Part shown: positions 36,876 through 49,048 of the stretch, in pieces
How the letters are laid out: each line of letters starts with the position of its first letter
Position numbering within the stretch: position 1 is the first letter of the stretch
DNA from: Cinclus cinclus
Taxonomy: Eukaryota; Chordata; Aves; Passeriformes; Cinclidae
NCBI RefSeq assembly: GCF_963662255.1
Contig: NC_085060.1
Coordinates: 9,983,630 to 10,047,629 of the forward strand
Length of the DNA stretch: 64,000 bases
Direction of reading: 5' to 3'
Notes under the pieces: generated by a model
What the model was told of the DNA's origin: nothing
Databases searched by the model: none
The model's input: the letters and a program-made list of their open reading frames with translations, nothing else
Made by a program: the position numbers and the translations under genes

Positions 36876-39800
36876 GTTCTCAGATTCACTACCTACCTTC
36901 ATAATCATGGAACTCCAAAGATCAAAGCCTGGTGGTCTGTTAAAGTTGCACACATTCACCCCACAATATAGATTTTTTTTCTTCTCCCACTCCCACAAGG
37001 AGCTCAGGCATCTGTATACCTTCAGGCAGTCCCACACACTTAAAGGAGTGAAGAGCCCAGCAGCAATAGGCAGCACTGTAAGCTGGGAGACTTTTTTAAT
37101 CTCTTTTTGCTATATGAGCAACCTTTTCCCAGACTTCACACTTGGCCTGGAAATGAAGGTGGCTCACCCCATGACGCAGAGGCAGCTGATGATTTTGGAT
37201 TCAGTGACAGTGCTGGCTCCTCCTGCAGGCACCGAACCCTGCCTGTTCATGAGCCAAGAGCCATGGGACAGTTTGGCTCTGGCACTGGAGCTGCACAGAT
37301 CCAACTGCAACAGACCTCAACTTTAAGGCCATGTGTCCCAGTCTGCAAAACTCCCAGACAGATGCCACTACCCTTACATAATTTTCATAGTTACAAGAGA
37401 GACGGCATACAGGAATAAACATTACTAGATCATTACTAGATCTAATTAGCTTTAAGATAAAGTCAATGCAATAATTTTCCCCTCCAATATGAATGTCAAA
37501 GAGGGGAAAAAAAAGCTTTAGTAACCACTCACCTAGTTTGAATACAAGAAAATTTTGTAAATAGCCAGGATTGGAGAGAAAGGAAGGTCTCTGAAATCAG
37601 AAGATGGCTAAAGCTCTGTTTATTTGTAAATACTTTTTCCAATAGCTTACATTAGCTAAGATTTCTTTTTGAACAAAGCTTATGACAGGCTTCAGCATCC
37701 ATCACAGCACCTCCCACAAGCTCACAACTACCCTTACCCTAACAAAAGAGGTGGTGCCAAATGCTTCAAAAATAACTCATGAATATTCCTTCCTGATATT
37801 TCGGGGTTTCGTGGCTTATAATTGATTTTGTGCCAGTTTTCTTTTACTGTTCAAGGGGGTGAAAATGTGCAGCAAAGACACGACGGAGCTTGTGTATGAG
37901 TTTATAATTCTGGCAGGTTAGAGTGCAGAGTTTTCTCCTACCAACACTGGTCATGCCATGATTCAACTGAAACTACCAGGCAAGCTAGGCAGGCAGACTA
38001 TTTCTATTGTTTAGAAAGTCTCAGTAAATTCTGCCTTCTCAAGCACTTTGATGATTTGAAGAAAAAACAATTATATGCTATGTAAGGGGAAAAAACACAT
38101 GGAAAGAGATTACAGCACTGATGAGACTGTAATTCTTTGAGTATTACAACCTAGACTGAGCTACTTGAATTTCTGTTTATTTTCATGCTTGGGTTCTAGG
38201 CCCTGAACACTCTATGTGTGCAGGTGATGGGATTATGTCACCCTTGTTTTCCTGGAAAACTGGAAAACAGTTTTTCTAGTAGATCTATATATAGTGAATA
38301 CTCACTAATCACTATTTTTATATCCAGGTTCCTTTTAAAAATTCATTTTTATATACCTTCAGGGAAAATATAATTAAGTCAGACACCTCCCAATGTGTGA
38401 GGAACACGGATTTTCAGTGTTATTTCATATAAATGTTTATGTTTGCTGTCAACATATGAACATGTGCAAAACTTGAATTTTGCTAATTTTTAAATATTAA
38501 ACCCATGAAAATGATAAAAAGCTAAATTTCCAGACCACAACTACAAAAAGTAACTTGAGTCATTTAAGAGCAAATTGAGTTTCAGATCTTGGTTGGTTCA
38601 CTGATACTGAGAACTCTTTCCTTTGAATAAGTCTGCTTAGAACCTATAAAATGAAGCATCTCCTGAAAATCAATAGCACTTTGCTCCAAAATACATAGTT
38701 CCCAGGACTCTAAACTGGCCTGAGATAAAACTTCCATTTGTCACTAACATCTTCCTTATTTTACATTGACTTGAGACTTGTGAAAAACTGCTGGCTCAAA
38801 ATGTTCCCTGGTCTCAAGTGTGGCAGATTACAGTATACCCAGAAATAATCAAGGCAGAGTTGATGAGGTTTTCCAAGTTTCACAACACTGATAACCGCTT
38901 TTCATAATGAAGACTTCACATTGTAATATCACAAAAAAACTCCCTAGCCAGGAGCTGCTCAAAATTTCAGAGTGTTTAATGTCCCTACTCCTTCCCTGGA
39001 CAGCTCTGCATGGTCACAGCACACTGGTCATTAGTGCCACTGCAGATGCTAACGGAGATGCTTGGTTTGGTTTTGACAGCAGCTTAAGCAAACAAAGCCC
39101 TGCACAGAGTGCAGAGTGCTTTGCAGATTGGCCCCAGATTGTAGAATTCCAGTTTGACATCACCTTATTTTTGGAAGTGCTGTGCACACATTCAACTCAA
39201 TAGTCAGAAGTAGCTCCCAGAGTCAAAACTAGAGCATGTCTCTGAACTTCTGTTTGCCCTTCCTCTCTTGCTACACTTCATAACAGGACTTTGCTTTTCT
39301 TTTAGGGCACACAGAACTCTTTGCAAAGTCTCCAGTAAATTCATCTTTATCCATACAAAGCCTATTTTGGGCAACTCATACTGTGCTCATCTTTCTTCCT
39401 CTCTTTCTCTCACTGCTTTTCTTGATAAAGAGTCAAATTAAAGTTCACTCAAGCAGAGATGCGGCAGAGACGGCTGCTAGCCCGAGGCCAGTTTCCACTC
39501 CTGAGATTTACAAGGCAGCCACTTGGAGCTGATTATACACTTTCAACCACACATTTCTGACTTGACATTGGGTCACATACAAGTTCTAAATTTAAATCCC
39601 ACTCCATTAAAGTGCAAGAAACGTCTTGCAGAGTCCCACTGCCCCTTTCTTGCCTACAGCCACTGCTGGCTCTCCCACACCTTCCCAAGCATCCTCCCAG
39701 CCATGGCACTCTGTCCCTCATCCTCAGACCCATGCAGTTGTCTCCAAAATCTGTTCCATGTGTGTAATGTACTATAACTAAAACTCACCTCTGAGAAGAA

Positions 39801-42800
39801 AAGCATGCTCTGGGTATAAATACAATATATTAATACATACTCTTACCTTTTCCTCCCAGCAGGCCATACTATTTTTAAACTCTCCATAGCTCTGATTATA
39901 GCTCAGCTAACAATAAATATTCCATGCTCAGCAGTTCCATAGCAGACACATATAAGTTCCTCATACTAATGCCCAAGTCCATTAGAAAGTCAACCTCTGT
40001 TAGGATGTCCAACAGCTACCAAACTATAAGCACTGTAGTCTCTCCATAAGGTGTTTCTTCCCATTTACACAGACGGCTCAAACATTAATCCCCCCTCTAT
40101 TTCTAACACTCAGAGCATGCCCACTTCCCAGCCCAAACCCTGGGGAGTCCCAGCACAGAAAGCCCCAGATTCACAACAAGCTCAGCTTGCCTGGTTTGAG
40201 CCCTGGGGCAGAGCAGCACCATGAGGCCAATACAGCAGGAAGGCAGGACCACCTGCTGCATACCCTATTGCACCTCTACCTGCTGCTGCAGGGTGCAGTG
40301 ACACCTGCCTCAGACTTAATCAATATTCATTATTTGCTATTAAAATGGAGTATAATCGTCTGGCCAAGTTCATTCCTGTAACAGACACAGCTTCAGTGAA
40401 TTCACTTCCAATTACATTTGTCAACTGAAATTTGCTTAGCGTGTCTGATCCTGCTTTGCCACTCATCAGACTTCTCTGTGTTTTAAAAAGATCTGCCAGA
40501 AATAATGTTGCCTGTTTACTTTCTTTTCTGTGTTTTTCAGCACTTTGGTTACTGGGACTTTTTAAACCATGCATATATAGGAGAAAAGTGTGGGGAAATT
40601 GCAGACTCCTATCTCAAACAAATTTTGGAAAACTATTCTTTATTTTGTTTCCATCATGGCAGCTGACTGGTCATTTGGTAATATTGTTTCTGTTATACAA
40701 CTCAGTTTGTTCTTGACTGAAGTTAAGCATCAAATTAAATAGCTCTGAAAGATATGTATCTTCTCAATATTAACAGTCTGAAATCCAGTAGAAAATTAAG
40801 GGCTTTATTATAGCGTCGACTAAATTGTGTTAAACCTGAAAATAAACTGTTCCCACTGTACTTAAGTACCTATGGAGTCAAAGTGTGAACATACTCAGGC
40901 CACACCAAGAGATGAAAAACTGCATAAACACTTATGCCCAGTCACCTCACAGCTAAGTGCTTTTTGGAACTGAGGTCTCAATGTCAAGCCTGAGTTAAGC
41001 TGACCCCAAACAGCAGCATAGCCATAATCACTCTAAGGACTTGGGTTTGTTCATAATCAACTTAAATTACTGTCTGTTTATCCTGCAAATATTAACTATA
41101 TATAATCTCCAATTCATTTGCATATTGAGCTCTAAGAAATATAACTCATTTTAAATTACCAAGGTTACCCAAGCCGATTAAGTTACCATATTCTTTACTT
41201 AATAGAATGTGTCTCATCAGAAGTAATTACATTTTTGTCATTACTTTTGGGAGCTCCATTAAACATGGTGGCATTTTAATTTTAAAGTCTGCAGTACTGC
41301 AGGCTGCCAGCCTGCTGTTTTCATGTTAAATTTTTAAACACCCTGGTACACAGCTTTACTACAGTCAAAGATTTTTATTTTATTTATTATTTTTATTTAA
41401 ATTTAAGACCACTTCTACCTTCCCCCCACTGTCACCACAAATTTGCTACCTTGAAATTTCTATTTAACAATGTTTGTGTTGAACATATGAAGCATCCAGC
41501 TGAAACACAGGGAGGCTGCCCAGGAGCACAAAGGTGTTCTGGCAGTCACAGACTGTATTCTGTGCTTGACCCCTCTAGAGCTGACCAGGGCAGGTTGAAA
41601 TCTAAAGAAGAACTTTATGACACACCAAGGTTGCTTGTGGCAACAGACGAGGTACAGAAAACAAATCCTGCTTCAGCCTCCTCAGGATTTGGCATCCTGC
41701 CTCCACAGCCTGCTGAGCCACAGAGTTCATGCCCATCAGAAACAACGTCCCCTTTCCAAGCCTTCATGCCTGAGACCAGGACTGCACAGAAAGCCAAAGT
41801 TCAGGTCCAGCTTGCTGCTGCTGCTGCAGGCTCAGACCATGGCTCAGAGAGGCAGATCATGGTGGAAGGAATGAAGTCAGTAAAGAATGAGCAGCACAAA
41901 TGATGGAACAAGGCACTAGGTAACTACCTGGGCACACCCTGAGATTGAATAGCTGTAATAATGAATCAGAATTTAGTAAGCACCTTCTTTCCAGACAAAA
42001 AGCCAGTAGAAGAATCTGAAGAAAAGAAAGCAGTTCAGTCAAAGAAAAAAAAATTAAATATTAGGAGTTTAGGATGGAAAATCAGCACAAAATTTATGTC
42101 AGTGATGTGAAATGAATTAGTACCCAGCCACCCACCCAAACACTTCCAGAGGGAGGGGAATAATATTCAGACATCTTTTTTTGATACACTGCTAAGCCAC
42201 TGGTGCAGGAACCTGCATTTCATAACCAGAAGTTGGACTAAAGATATCCAGTGCAAGGCTCACTGGGATAAGCCTCAAACTACAGCAGGCAAAAAACAGG
42301 CCCTCAAAATTCCAGCATGTCATGCCCTGCACAACCCAGGCCAGCACATACTTGATAATGTAATAATTACCAAGCCAGGCTAGGTTTTAACAACATTAAA
42401 GCCAGCATTGTAGCTTTGCAGCATAAGATAGGATGTTCTGCAGAGTGAACTATCAGGGGTTAACTCCACCAAAATCCTTACACAGATGGCACCTGTGTCA
42501 CACAGGTCAGTGAACATTTTTTTGGCATGATCACTGCTCCCCAGAGCAATGGGAATTTCACTGTAAAATCCACTCATCTTTTTCATCAGGCATGAGAAGA
42601 CAGTTCTTCGCTGCAATACGCTGAGCTCTGTACTTAAAAGAAGTGGATGATTAATGTCTGTGTGAGAATTACCAAGGTGAAAAACTGAAGAACATTTTTG
42701 AAACGTGTGCTTGTTTTAAAGCTGTGATTACAGGAAATACATTAAAAATGAGTTTTCTGAAGGGACTGCAGCCCACCCCCAAACTAGGTTGCTTCCATTT

Positions 42801-44893
42801 TGGTAAACAGACAGAAATCTCCTCCAGAGTTAATGCCCCCGAGGCTGACTCTGCAAACACTAAAAAAAACAGAGCACGGCTGAGCAGGCTGAATTGAAAT
42901 GCACTGTGGAGAACACAACCCAACCAAACCAGAGCTAAGGGCTTTACACCAGCTCTCAGCTGGGCTCTCCAGCCTCTGAATCCCTGTGCATAAACTGAGG
43001 CAGAAGCTGTGTCCTGCTGCCCCAATGTCCACCACAACACCCCCCTGGCCCAGGCAGTTCTCCCATCTTGCCCGGCAATCTCCAGCTGCTAAAAAACCTC
43101 TATTAAAATGCTGAGGGGAGGGACAGGAGCAGCAGTGCTCTCCTGTGCTAATGAACATGAGAGCCTACCCTAAAGCCATAGAGAAACTAACTCTTGTGAG
43201 TTTAGACAAACAAACACAGCTGAGCATAAAGCAACCCTTGTCACAGGTGCCAGCAAAGAAAAATGAGTTGCAACTTTCCACTTACTGCTGCAGAAAGACT
43301 TTTATTTCTCATCTGGTAGTCCAGTCTGCATCTCATCTATTCAGAGACAAACTGAACCTTCCATGGCAAAATCACAAAAATTAGAGCCACCTGACTGCCC
43401 CAGGTGCTTGCATGAGCCCCATCCTGCCCATCCCATCCCTGGCAGAGCTCAGCCTCCGGGCGCTAGAACAAACTGTGGGCTCAGCCAGTTTCCAAGCTGA
43501 GGGGCCTGAAGCAATGATGGGCCTCAGTCAAATATGTCTCTTTTAGCCTTTGCCTGCACAGTCACAGCACATGAAATTCCCTCATCCTGTCAAAAAGCAT
43601 TTAACTGCAAGCAGTGATGCTCTTCTACTACCAGGGAGCACTTTGGGGCTGCTCCACACAGCTTTATAGGGGAACACCTGTGAGGCACTGACACCTCCCA
43701 GGCAAGAGCAGGTCAATCCAATCCACCAGTGCTGCTGACACAGGGGACACGACAGCCCAGACCTGTAGAAGTGACTCAAGCTTGAGCTCCCAACCTCAAA
43801 TCCCCAAAGCCAAGGACCAGGGATCTGCTGCGTTTGGCTGTTTGGGCCTGGGATGGCCCCAAGGGGCTCAGTACAAGGGCTGGGGAAATCTAAGCCAGTT
43901 TGCACTTTGGGCCCTGGGCTGGCTGATAACCCTCGATGTCAAGTGGAGAGCTGAAGGGGCCCACTCAGGCAACAGCAATTTATATTTTCTGCATATAAGT
44001 GCACTGCCGCCTTGCACATGAGTCAGGCTCGTGGAAGATGTTTCACATTGGTCTAACAAACAAGCCCCTCTGCAGAGGTTATCAAAACTGGGAGCAACCT
44101 TCTGAGTGTTTTGACACTTTTGACAGCAAGCCATAAGAAACATACTCAGTAGCAATAAACTGCATGTTAAATAAATACCAGTAAAGCTTATAAAAGAATT
44201 ACAGACAAGCAATTCTGCTTCACTCAAGGGTCTTGCACACGCCAAGGAAAATCTCTCTCAATTATCACAAAAAGCTATCTCAGATTTTCATAGTTCATCT
44301 ATAATAAGCTGATTGAGAATGTAAAACGTATGGCTCAGGTATTTTGTATAATCAGCTGTAACCTTATCCTCAAGTGTAATGACAAGTAACTGGAACAGCA
44401 AGAATAATACTTCACCTATTTAAATTCAGATTGCCTGGTGTTTATACTAGTATTCCCAGCAGAGAAAGGAAACAAAACACTTGAAACAAACAAGTATTTT
44501 CACTGTAATATTAATCTTCTCTCATAACAGAACACTAGTGGAAAAACAGATTAATCAACAACAGAACAGAAACAGACAGTGAAGCAATCCAGCTATATCA
44601 CACCTTCAAGAATAACCAAAAGGCCAATGTGTGGGAACAAATATTTCACATCTCTGGGGAAAATAGTCCTAACTTCATTAAAGGGTCACTATAAACCCAA
44701 GGAAATAAGGATTTAGTCAACAGGCAAACACAATGGTTCGGGAGGAACTTGTGGGCAAAAGAGAATCACCCACTGGAAGGGCCCAAAGCAGAGCCCTGTT
44801 TGGCAGCCAAGGAACCAGGGGGGCAGTCATGCTCCCACGGAACCAAGTCCTTGCTTGCCCAAATCTGAGGAGTCTAGAGAAGGCCATGGGATG
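36876..44893. other. Unique non-coding stretch, no gene recognised
   Basis: Longest frames are 36799-37326 (+, 175 codons, starting inside the LTR) and 41451-41903 (+, 150 codons, with an alanine run). Neither looks like a known protein. An AT-rich low-complexity run lies at 41372-41405. A 45-bp minus-strand interval at 39847-39891 has splice-like ends but is too short to weigh. Confidence 0.6.
41372..41405. repeat. T/A low-complexity run (TTTA-like)
   Basis: An imperfect run of TTTTATTTTATTTATTATTT type. Simple sequence with no sign of mobility. Confidence 0.8.
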
Positions 44894-44919
44894 CATAGAA
44901 TCATGGAATGGTTGGGGTT
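44894..44919 (-). mobile_element. Possible tip of a CR1 3' end
   Basis: CATAGAATCATGGAATGGTT and the next six bases closely match the reverse complement of the CR1 3' terminus, including its short ATTCTATGATT-type repeat. Similarity stops abruptly at about 44920. Either this is an extremely 5'-truncated insertion or a chance match. At only 26 bp it cannot be confirmed by eye. Confidence 0.35.
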
Positions 44920-47900
44920 ACTGTGCCTTTTTAACAGAACTGTCCCTGTGCACACGGAGGCAAAGAAGGTACCACACATGGTACTTGCAGATCTGCACCA
45001 AAAAGCATCTGGGGATAGCCAGAGAACTGGCACCTGCAGAATCTGCTGCTTTTCAACACTGATTATAAACACCCAAATGGCCTCAAGACACCAAAGTCAA
45101 CTTTTGTAAAAGTAGGCACTTTTATTCACTGAGATTATGTGGCTGCTTAATAGAGTAGAAAAACTGTCAGAAGATTGCTGCATTCTGTAATAACCATGTC
45201 TGTGAAAAGATCTGGTTGAAATCAGCCTCTTAGCAAACCATCAACCACTCTCTTGACAAGGAGGTTGTACAAGTGCAAATGACCACTATGAAACAATAAC
45301 ACTTAAAAAGAGAGCATCAGCAAACAACAAGTGACTGTTTAAACACAAACAGTCCTCAGCAGCCACAGGAACAATGTTGGGAACAATTCATACACCACAG
45401 CTTTGCAGAAAACCAAGGATATTCCTGTTTCTGCTCCCTGCTACTTGACATCTGTAAAGCAACAAAGAGCCAAAAGACATATAAGGCTGTAAGCAGGTAT
45501 AAAGTAAAAGTGAAAATACATCAATGCAAATTAAACATCAATGTCAGGAGGTTTTACAGTTCAGTAGGGCGCCAGATGTTCTGTGTGCACACGGCTGTCT
45601 TCACTAGTGTTAAAAAGCAAATCATGCTGAAAACCACACAAGCAGAGACATTAAGGAGGCCCATTCCCAATCCCAGTGACACTCCGTGGTAGAATTAATG
45701 CAATAACAGAAATACAAAGCATTAACAAGAGGTGGTATAGAAAAGAGAAACAAAAAATTTGACGAGGAGATATGGAGTGCAGTTTTGTAACTGGGGGCAG
45801 ATGCAGTGACCTAGGCTGTGGATCTGGCTCCTCAGTTTCAATGGATCAGAGAGGCTGAACTACTCAAGAAAAGAGCTGGGAGCAAGGCAGTTTCCAGGGT
45901 CAGGACTCAAATTCTCCAAAAATTCAAGTGATTTAGGAGAAGAAAAACCTGGTTTAAAGGGAGAGGATATCATGTGTCTCTTTGATTATTCATTTCATTG
46001 CTTGGATGCTTTAATTTATTGCTAGGAAGTCATTTCCTGTTTGATTTTCTGCATGATTCCAGGTGCTTGTGCACTGGGTAAAATATCTTCCTGTTTTCCC
46101 ACGTATCATTTCTGTCCCTTTGAGGTGTACTACTTCTCTCACACACACACAGTACCAGCCTGTATTCAGAACTCTGGAAAAGGTGACAATCTGGCTTCTG
46201 GAGTAATCGCAAGCATTTTTCCTAAGAATTAACCATATTTCATCCTGCTCAAAAGTGCAAAGTCTCAGCAGCATAGTACTTTTTAAATTACAAAAAAAAG
46301 CAACATTCAAACACTGCCAAAATTGATCTTTTATGCCAACATATTCAGAAAGAAACTTACTGTTTTTCAAAGAGAAATTTTAGCAAGGAAAAAAAAGTTG
46401 GACATTATTTGCAGTTGTGCAATACTTTGTTTCATCCTGTGCTTCTCCAAATATGCAAGTCAAGGAAAAGGAAAGAAAAACTGCATCATTTTTTCATGAA
46501 GAGAAGAGTTTTCCCCTAGAGCTGAAGCTTCTTCCTACTTCTTTGTGTTTTGTCAGCTGGCATTGGAGTTAGGCATGAATTTCCAAAAGAGAGTGAAAAC
46601 AGACAGTGTAGACAGTCCATCAAGAAAGGAAATATTGAAAGTTTCCAATGTATGAAACACACCAGATAGGAAAATCACTTTCCTTTAGTCTTACTGTGCT
46701 TTTCTCCCACTCTCTCCCCCCCAGCAGCCCCATTTCTTGTTTATTTCTTTTTGAGAAAACAATTGCCTCAGAAATGTGTGGGAGTAATTCCAATCCTAAA
46801 GTTAAATCTGTGCTTAGCTATTTCCCTGCACCCAGCAAGTTGTTGATGAGGGCGGTGAGGGAGCTCCTCATGCTTGGCACAGAAATGTTGGGGCATAAGG
46901 AAAAGGAAAGGAAATCCCAATGTATTTTGCCCCTGAGATTTTTGACAGTGTTATTTGTCCTTCACGTTCCCACTGAGCTCAGAGCCATCAGCCCCATCTG
47001 TGCCCAGCACAGATACTCCCATCAGAAACTTGAAGAATCTGGGGATGTGCACAAGGCAGAAACACCCAAGCACTGACGCTCACCACATTGAAACCACCTC
47101 TGGGTACACAGCTTCTGTGCAACCTGGGGTCTAATGACATTCAACACCTGTAATAAATTGTCAGCCTCATCCTTACACACCACTGTATTAATAAACCAAA
47201 CATGCAGCACTGTACCAAAGTGCAGAAAGGCAAAGTAAGAACTATAGAAAATATTTCTTTGTTCCCTACGCAAGAGCATTAACTTGATAATTCTTTAGAA
47301 ATGGAACATAGCTGGCATAATCAAATAAATTATTAGAAGGCATATAAATCATTACCAACTAATATGACTGCAACAAGATTCAATGCAATTTACAGATAAG
47401 TATGAGGAATGACTATTGCATTTTACAGAATTAAAACTGGCAAAAGTTCTAAGAAGACGGATGATATAAGATGACCCTACATTCATTTGCAAACTAAAAA
47501 GGCAGAAGGAAAGCAGCAGACAGATAAGTCTTACTTTTTCAACTATTTTGCAACTTGCCCTGAAAAGAAGGATTAATCATAAAGTGGAAATTCTTATATT
47601 TAATTAGAGATTGAGTGGGTAGGATTCTGGAGACAGTCTAAAGATGTATGGAAATTCTTAATGCTTTTGGAAATGAGGTGTCTTGTACTGAGACAGGGAT
47701 GCAGACTTTCAGAAAGTCCAAGTCCAAGCTGCTTTCTGGATTGCTTCTGCTGACCCTCATCATATATTATTTACACCCAAAAGGACATTTCCTCACAGGA
47801 CATATGTCTGCTCCCATAGTTGGTCTAGATACCAAAGAGTTGTCTGCATGAGCCTGGCTTTACTTCCTTCAGGGGCTGGAAGAAAATACAAACAAAACCT

Positions 47901-48836
47901 GCCGCCAAAGCAGGGAATGGAACCAGAAAACAAGGAGTTCACCCCTTTGCACCAGCTGAGCATGGCCTGGGACAACTGCCTTCCCTCCTTTTCTTTGCCC
48001 CTGGGTCTTTTTTATGACACTGTGTAAGATCTTTAAACCACGAATTTCACAGACTCCCACTCGCCTCCTGGGTGTCCCTAAAGCTGAAGATCTGTTTGCA
48101 GCCGCAGGGTCCTGTCTGCCATCTCCAACGACCCCATCAGCACCAGCTGCAGGAATGTAACAACAACCTTAGGGCTCAACTTCCCCAGCCTCTGCTTTCC
48201 CCACGAGGATGGGAAGGTGGGAATTGCAGTAGAGCTTTCTCAGGCTGCCAAAGAGTTACAAGAAGTTAACTGGCACTTACACAGCATTACCCAGTTACTG
48301 GGATTAACACCTTGGAAAAGCTTTGAGGAATTTTCATTCTGCCTAAGAGCACACACCCAACAGCATGCATAGTCCCACACCAAGCAATAAGAATCCATAA
48401 CACCTATAGCCTGTTTGCCACATCCAGATTAATGCACTCTGCACCTATGGGATCTCTGTTTTTCTGTCTCTGAAGTACCCTTCATTGTAGTTTAGATATT
48501 GGATGACCTGCAGTACTAAGCATGGATCCATAAATCAATGTAAATCTCAATGTTCTTCTGTAAGTCTCTGGCCATTATTTCCTGCTCATCTCACCACAAC
48601 ATTAGTCTTTTGCACTGAAAATCTGAACAGCCTTCAGCATTTTTCTCTATTGCTCCACAGTCAAAAAGGGTAGGACAAGAGCAGAGGTCAGAGTCTTCAG
48701 CTTTTAAATCCTAATCTCTTCTTTGGGGTTTATTATTGCTCTCTAATTTATTTTGATGCTGTCAAAAAGGAAACTTATTTCTAACCCAGGTTCAACACGG
48801 ACAACTCACATGCTTAAAAACAGAGCACATACTTAC
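44920..48836. other. Unique non-coding stretch, no gene recognised
   Basis: Longest frames are 46648-47076 (+, 142 codons) and 46011-46370 (-, 119 codons). No family resemblance and no repeat recognised, apart from a short CA run at about 46140-46150. Confidence 0.55.
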
Positions 48837-49048
48837 CTGCAAGGGCTGCAGACAGCACTTCTCATCAGCTGATCTGACAAACTAATTCCCCCAGGAACTG
48901 TGACCTCACCATAAACCCTCAACCCTTCCACTTCAAAAGTTCCTTTGGATCCAGATCCCCTAACAACAGATACACCAGCTGCCACACCAAAACAGAGCAG
49001 CAAAACTGCCCAAAACATTCTGCTCCAATCTTCCTTCTCTGGAAGGAA
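48837..49048 (-). other. Candidate coding exon, product unknown
   Basis: On the minus strand a 212-bp interval is open from end to end. It is preceded by a pyrimidine-rich acceptor (TCTGTTTTCTCTCAG, immediately right of 49048) and followed by a consensus donor (TTGCAG|GTAAGT, with GTAAGT at 48831-48836). Read in phase 0 it gives 70 residues and ends in phase 2. It has an acidic start (FLPEKEDWSR), a methionine at residue 11, then a hydrophobic stretch WAVLLLCFGVAAGVSVV. The latter would serve as a signal peptide if translation starts at that methionine, or as a membrane segment otherwise. A polar part with two cysteines (AVCSPC) follows. I do not recognise the family and found no convincing partner exon. 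Roughly one such structure may be expected by chance in 64 kb, so this is a lead, not a gene call. Confidence 0.25.

Noticed and set aside
35599..36971. Long plus- and minus-strand open frames (up to 207 codons) over the first LTR
   Set aside because: They are built from the 65/66-bp minisatellite and occur in several frames on both strands at once, with proline/histidine or tryptophan/glycine repeats. The 65-bp units shift the frame, so none reads through the whole array.
39847..39891. 45-bp minus-strand interval, open in phase 0, with ATAATCAG acceptor and GTAAGA donor
   Set aside because: Too short to distinguish from chance, with a weak pyrimidine tract; no neighbouring exon supports it.
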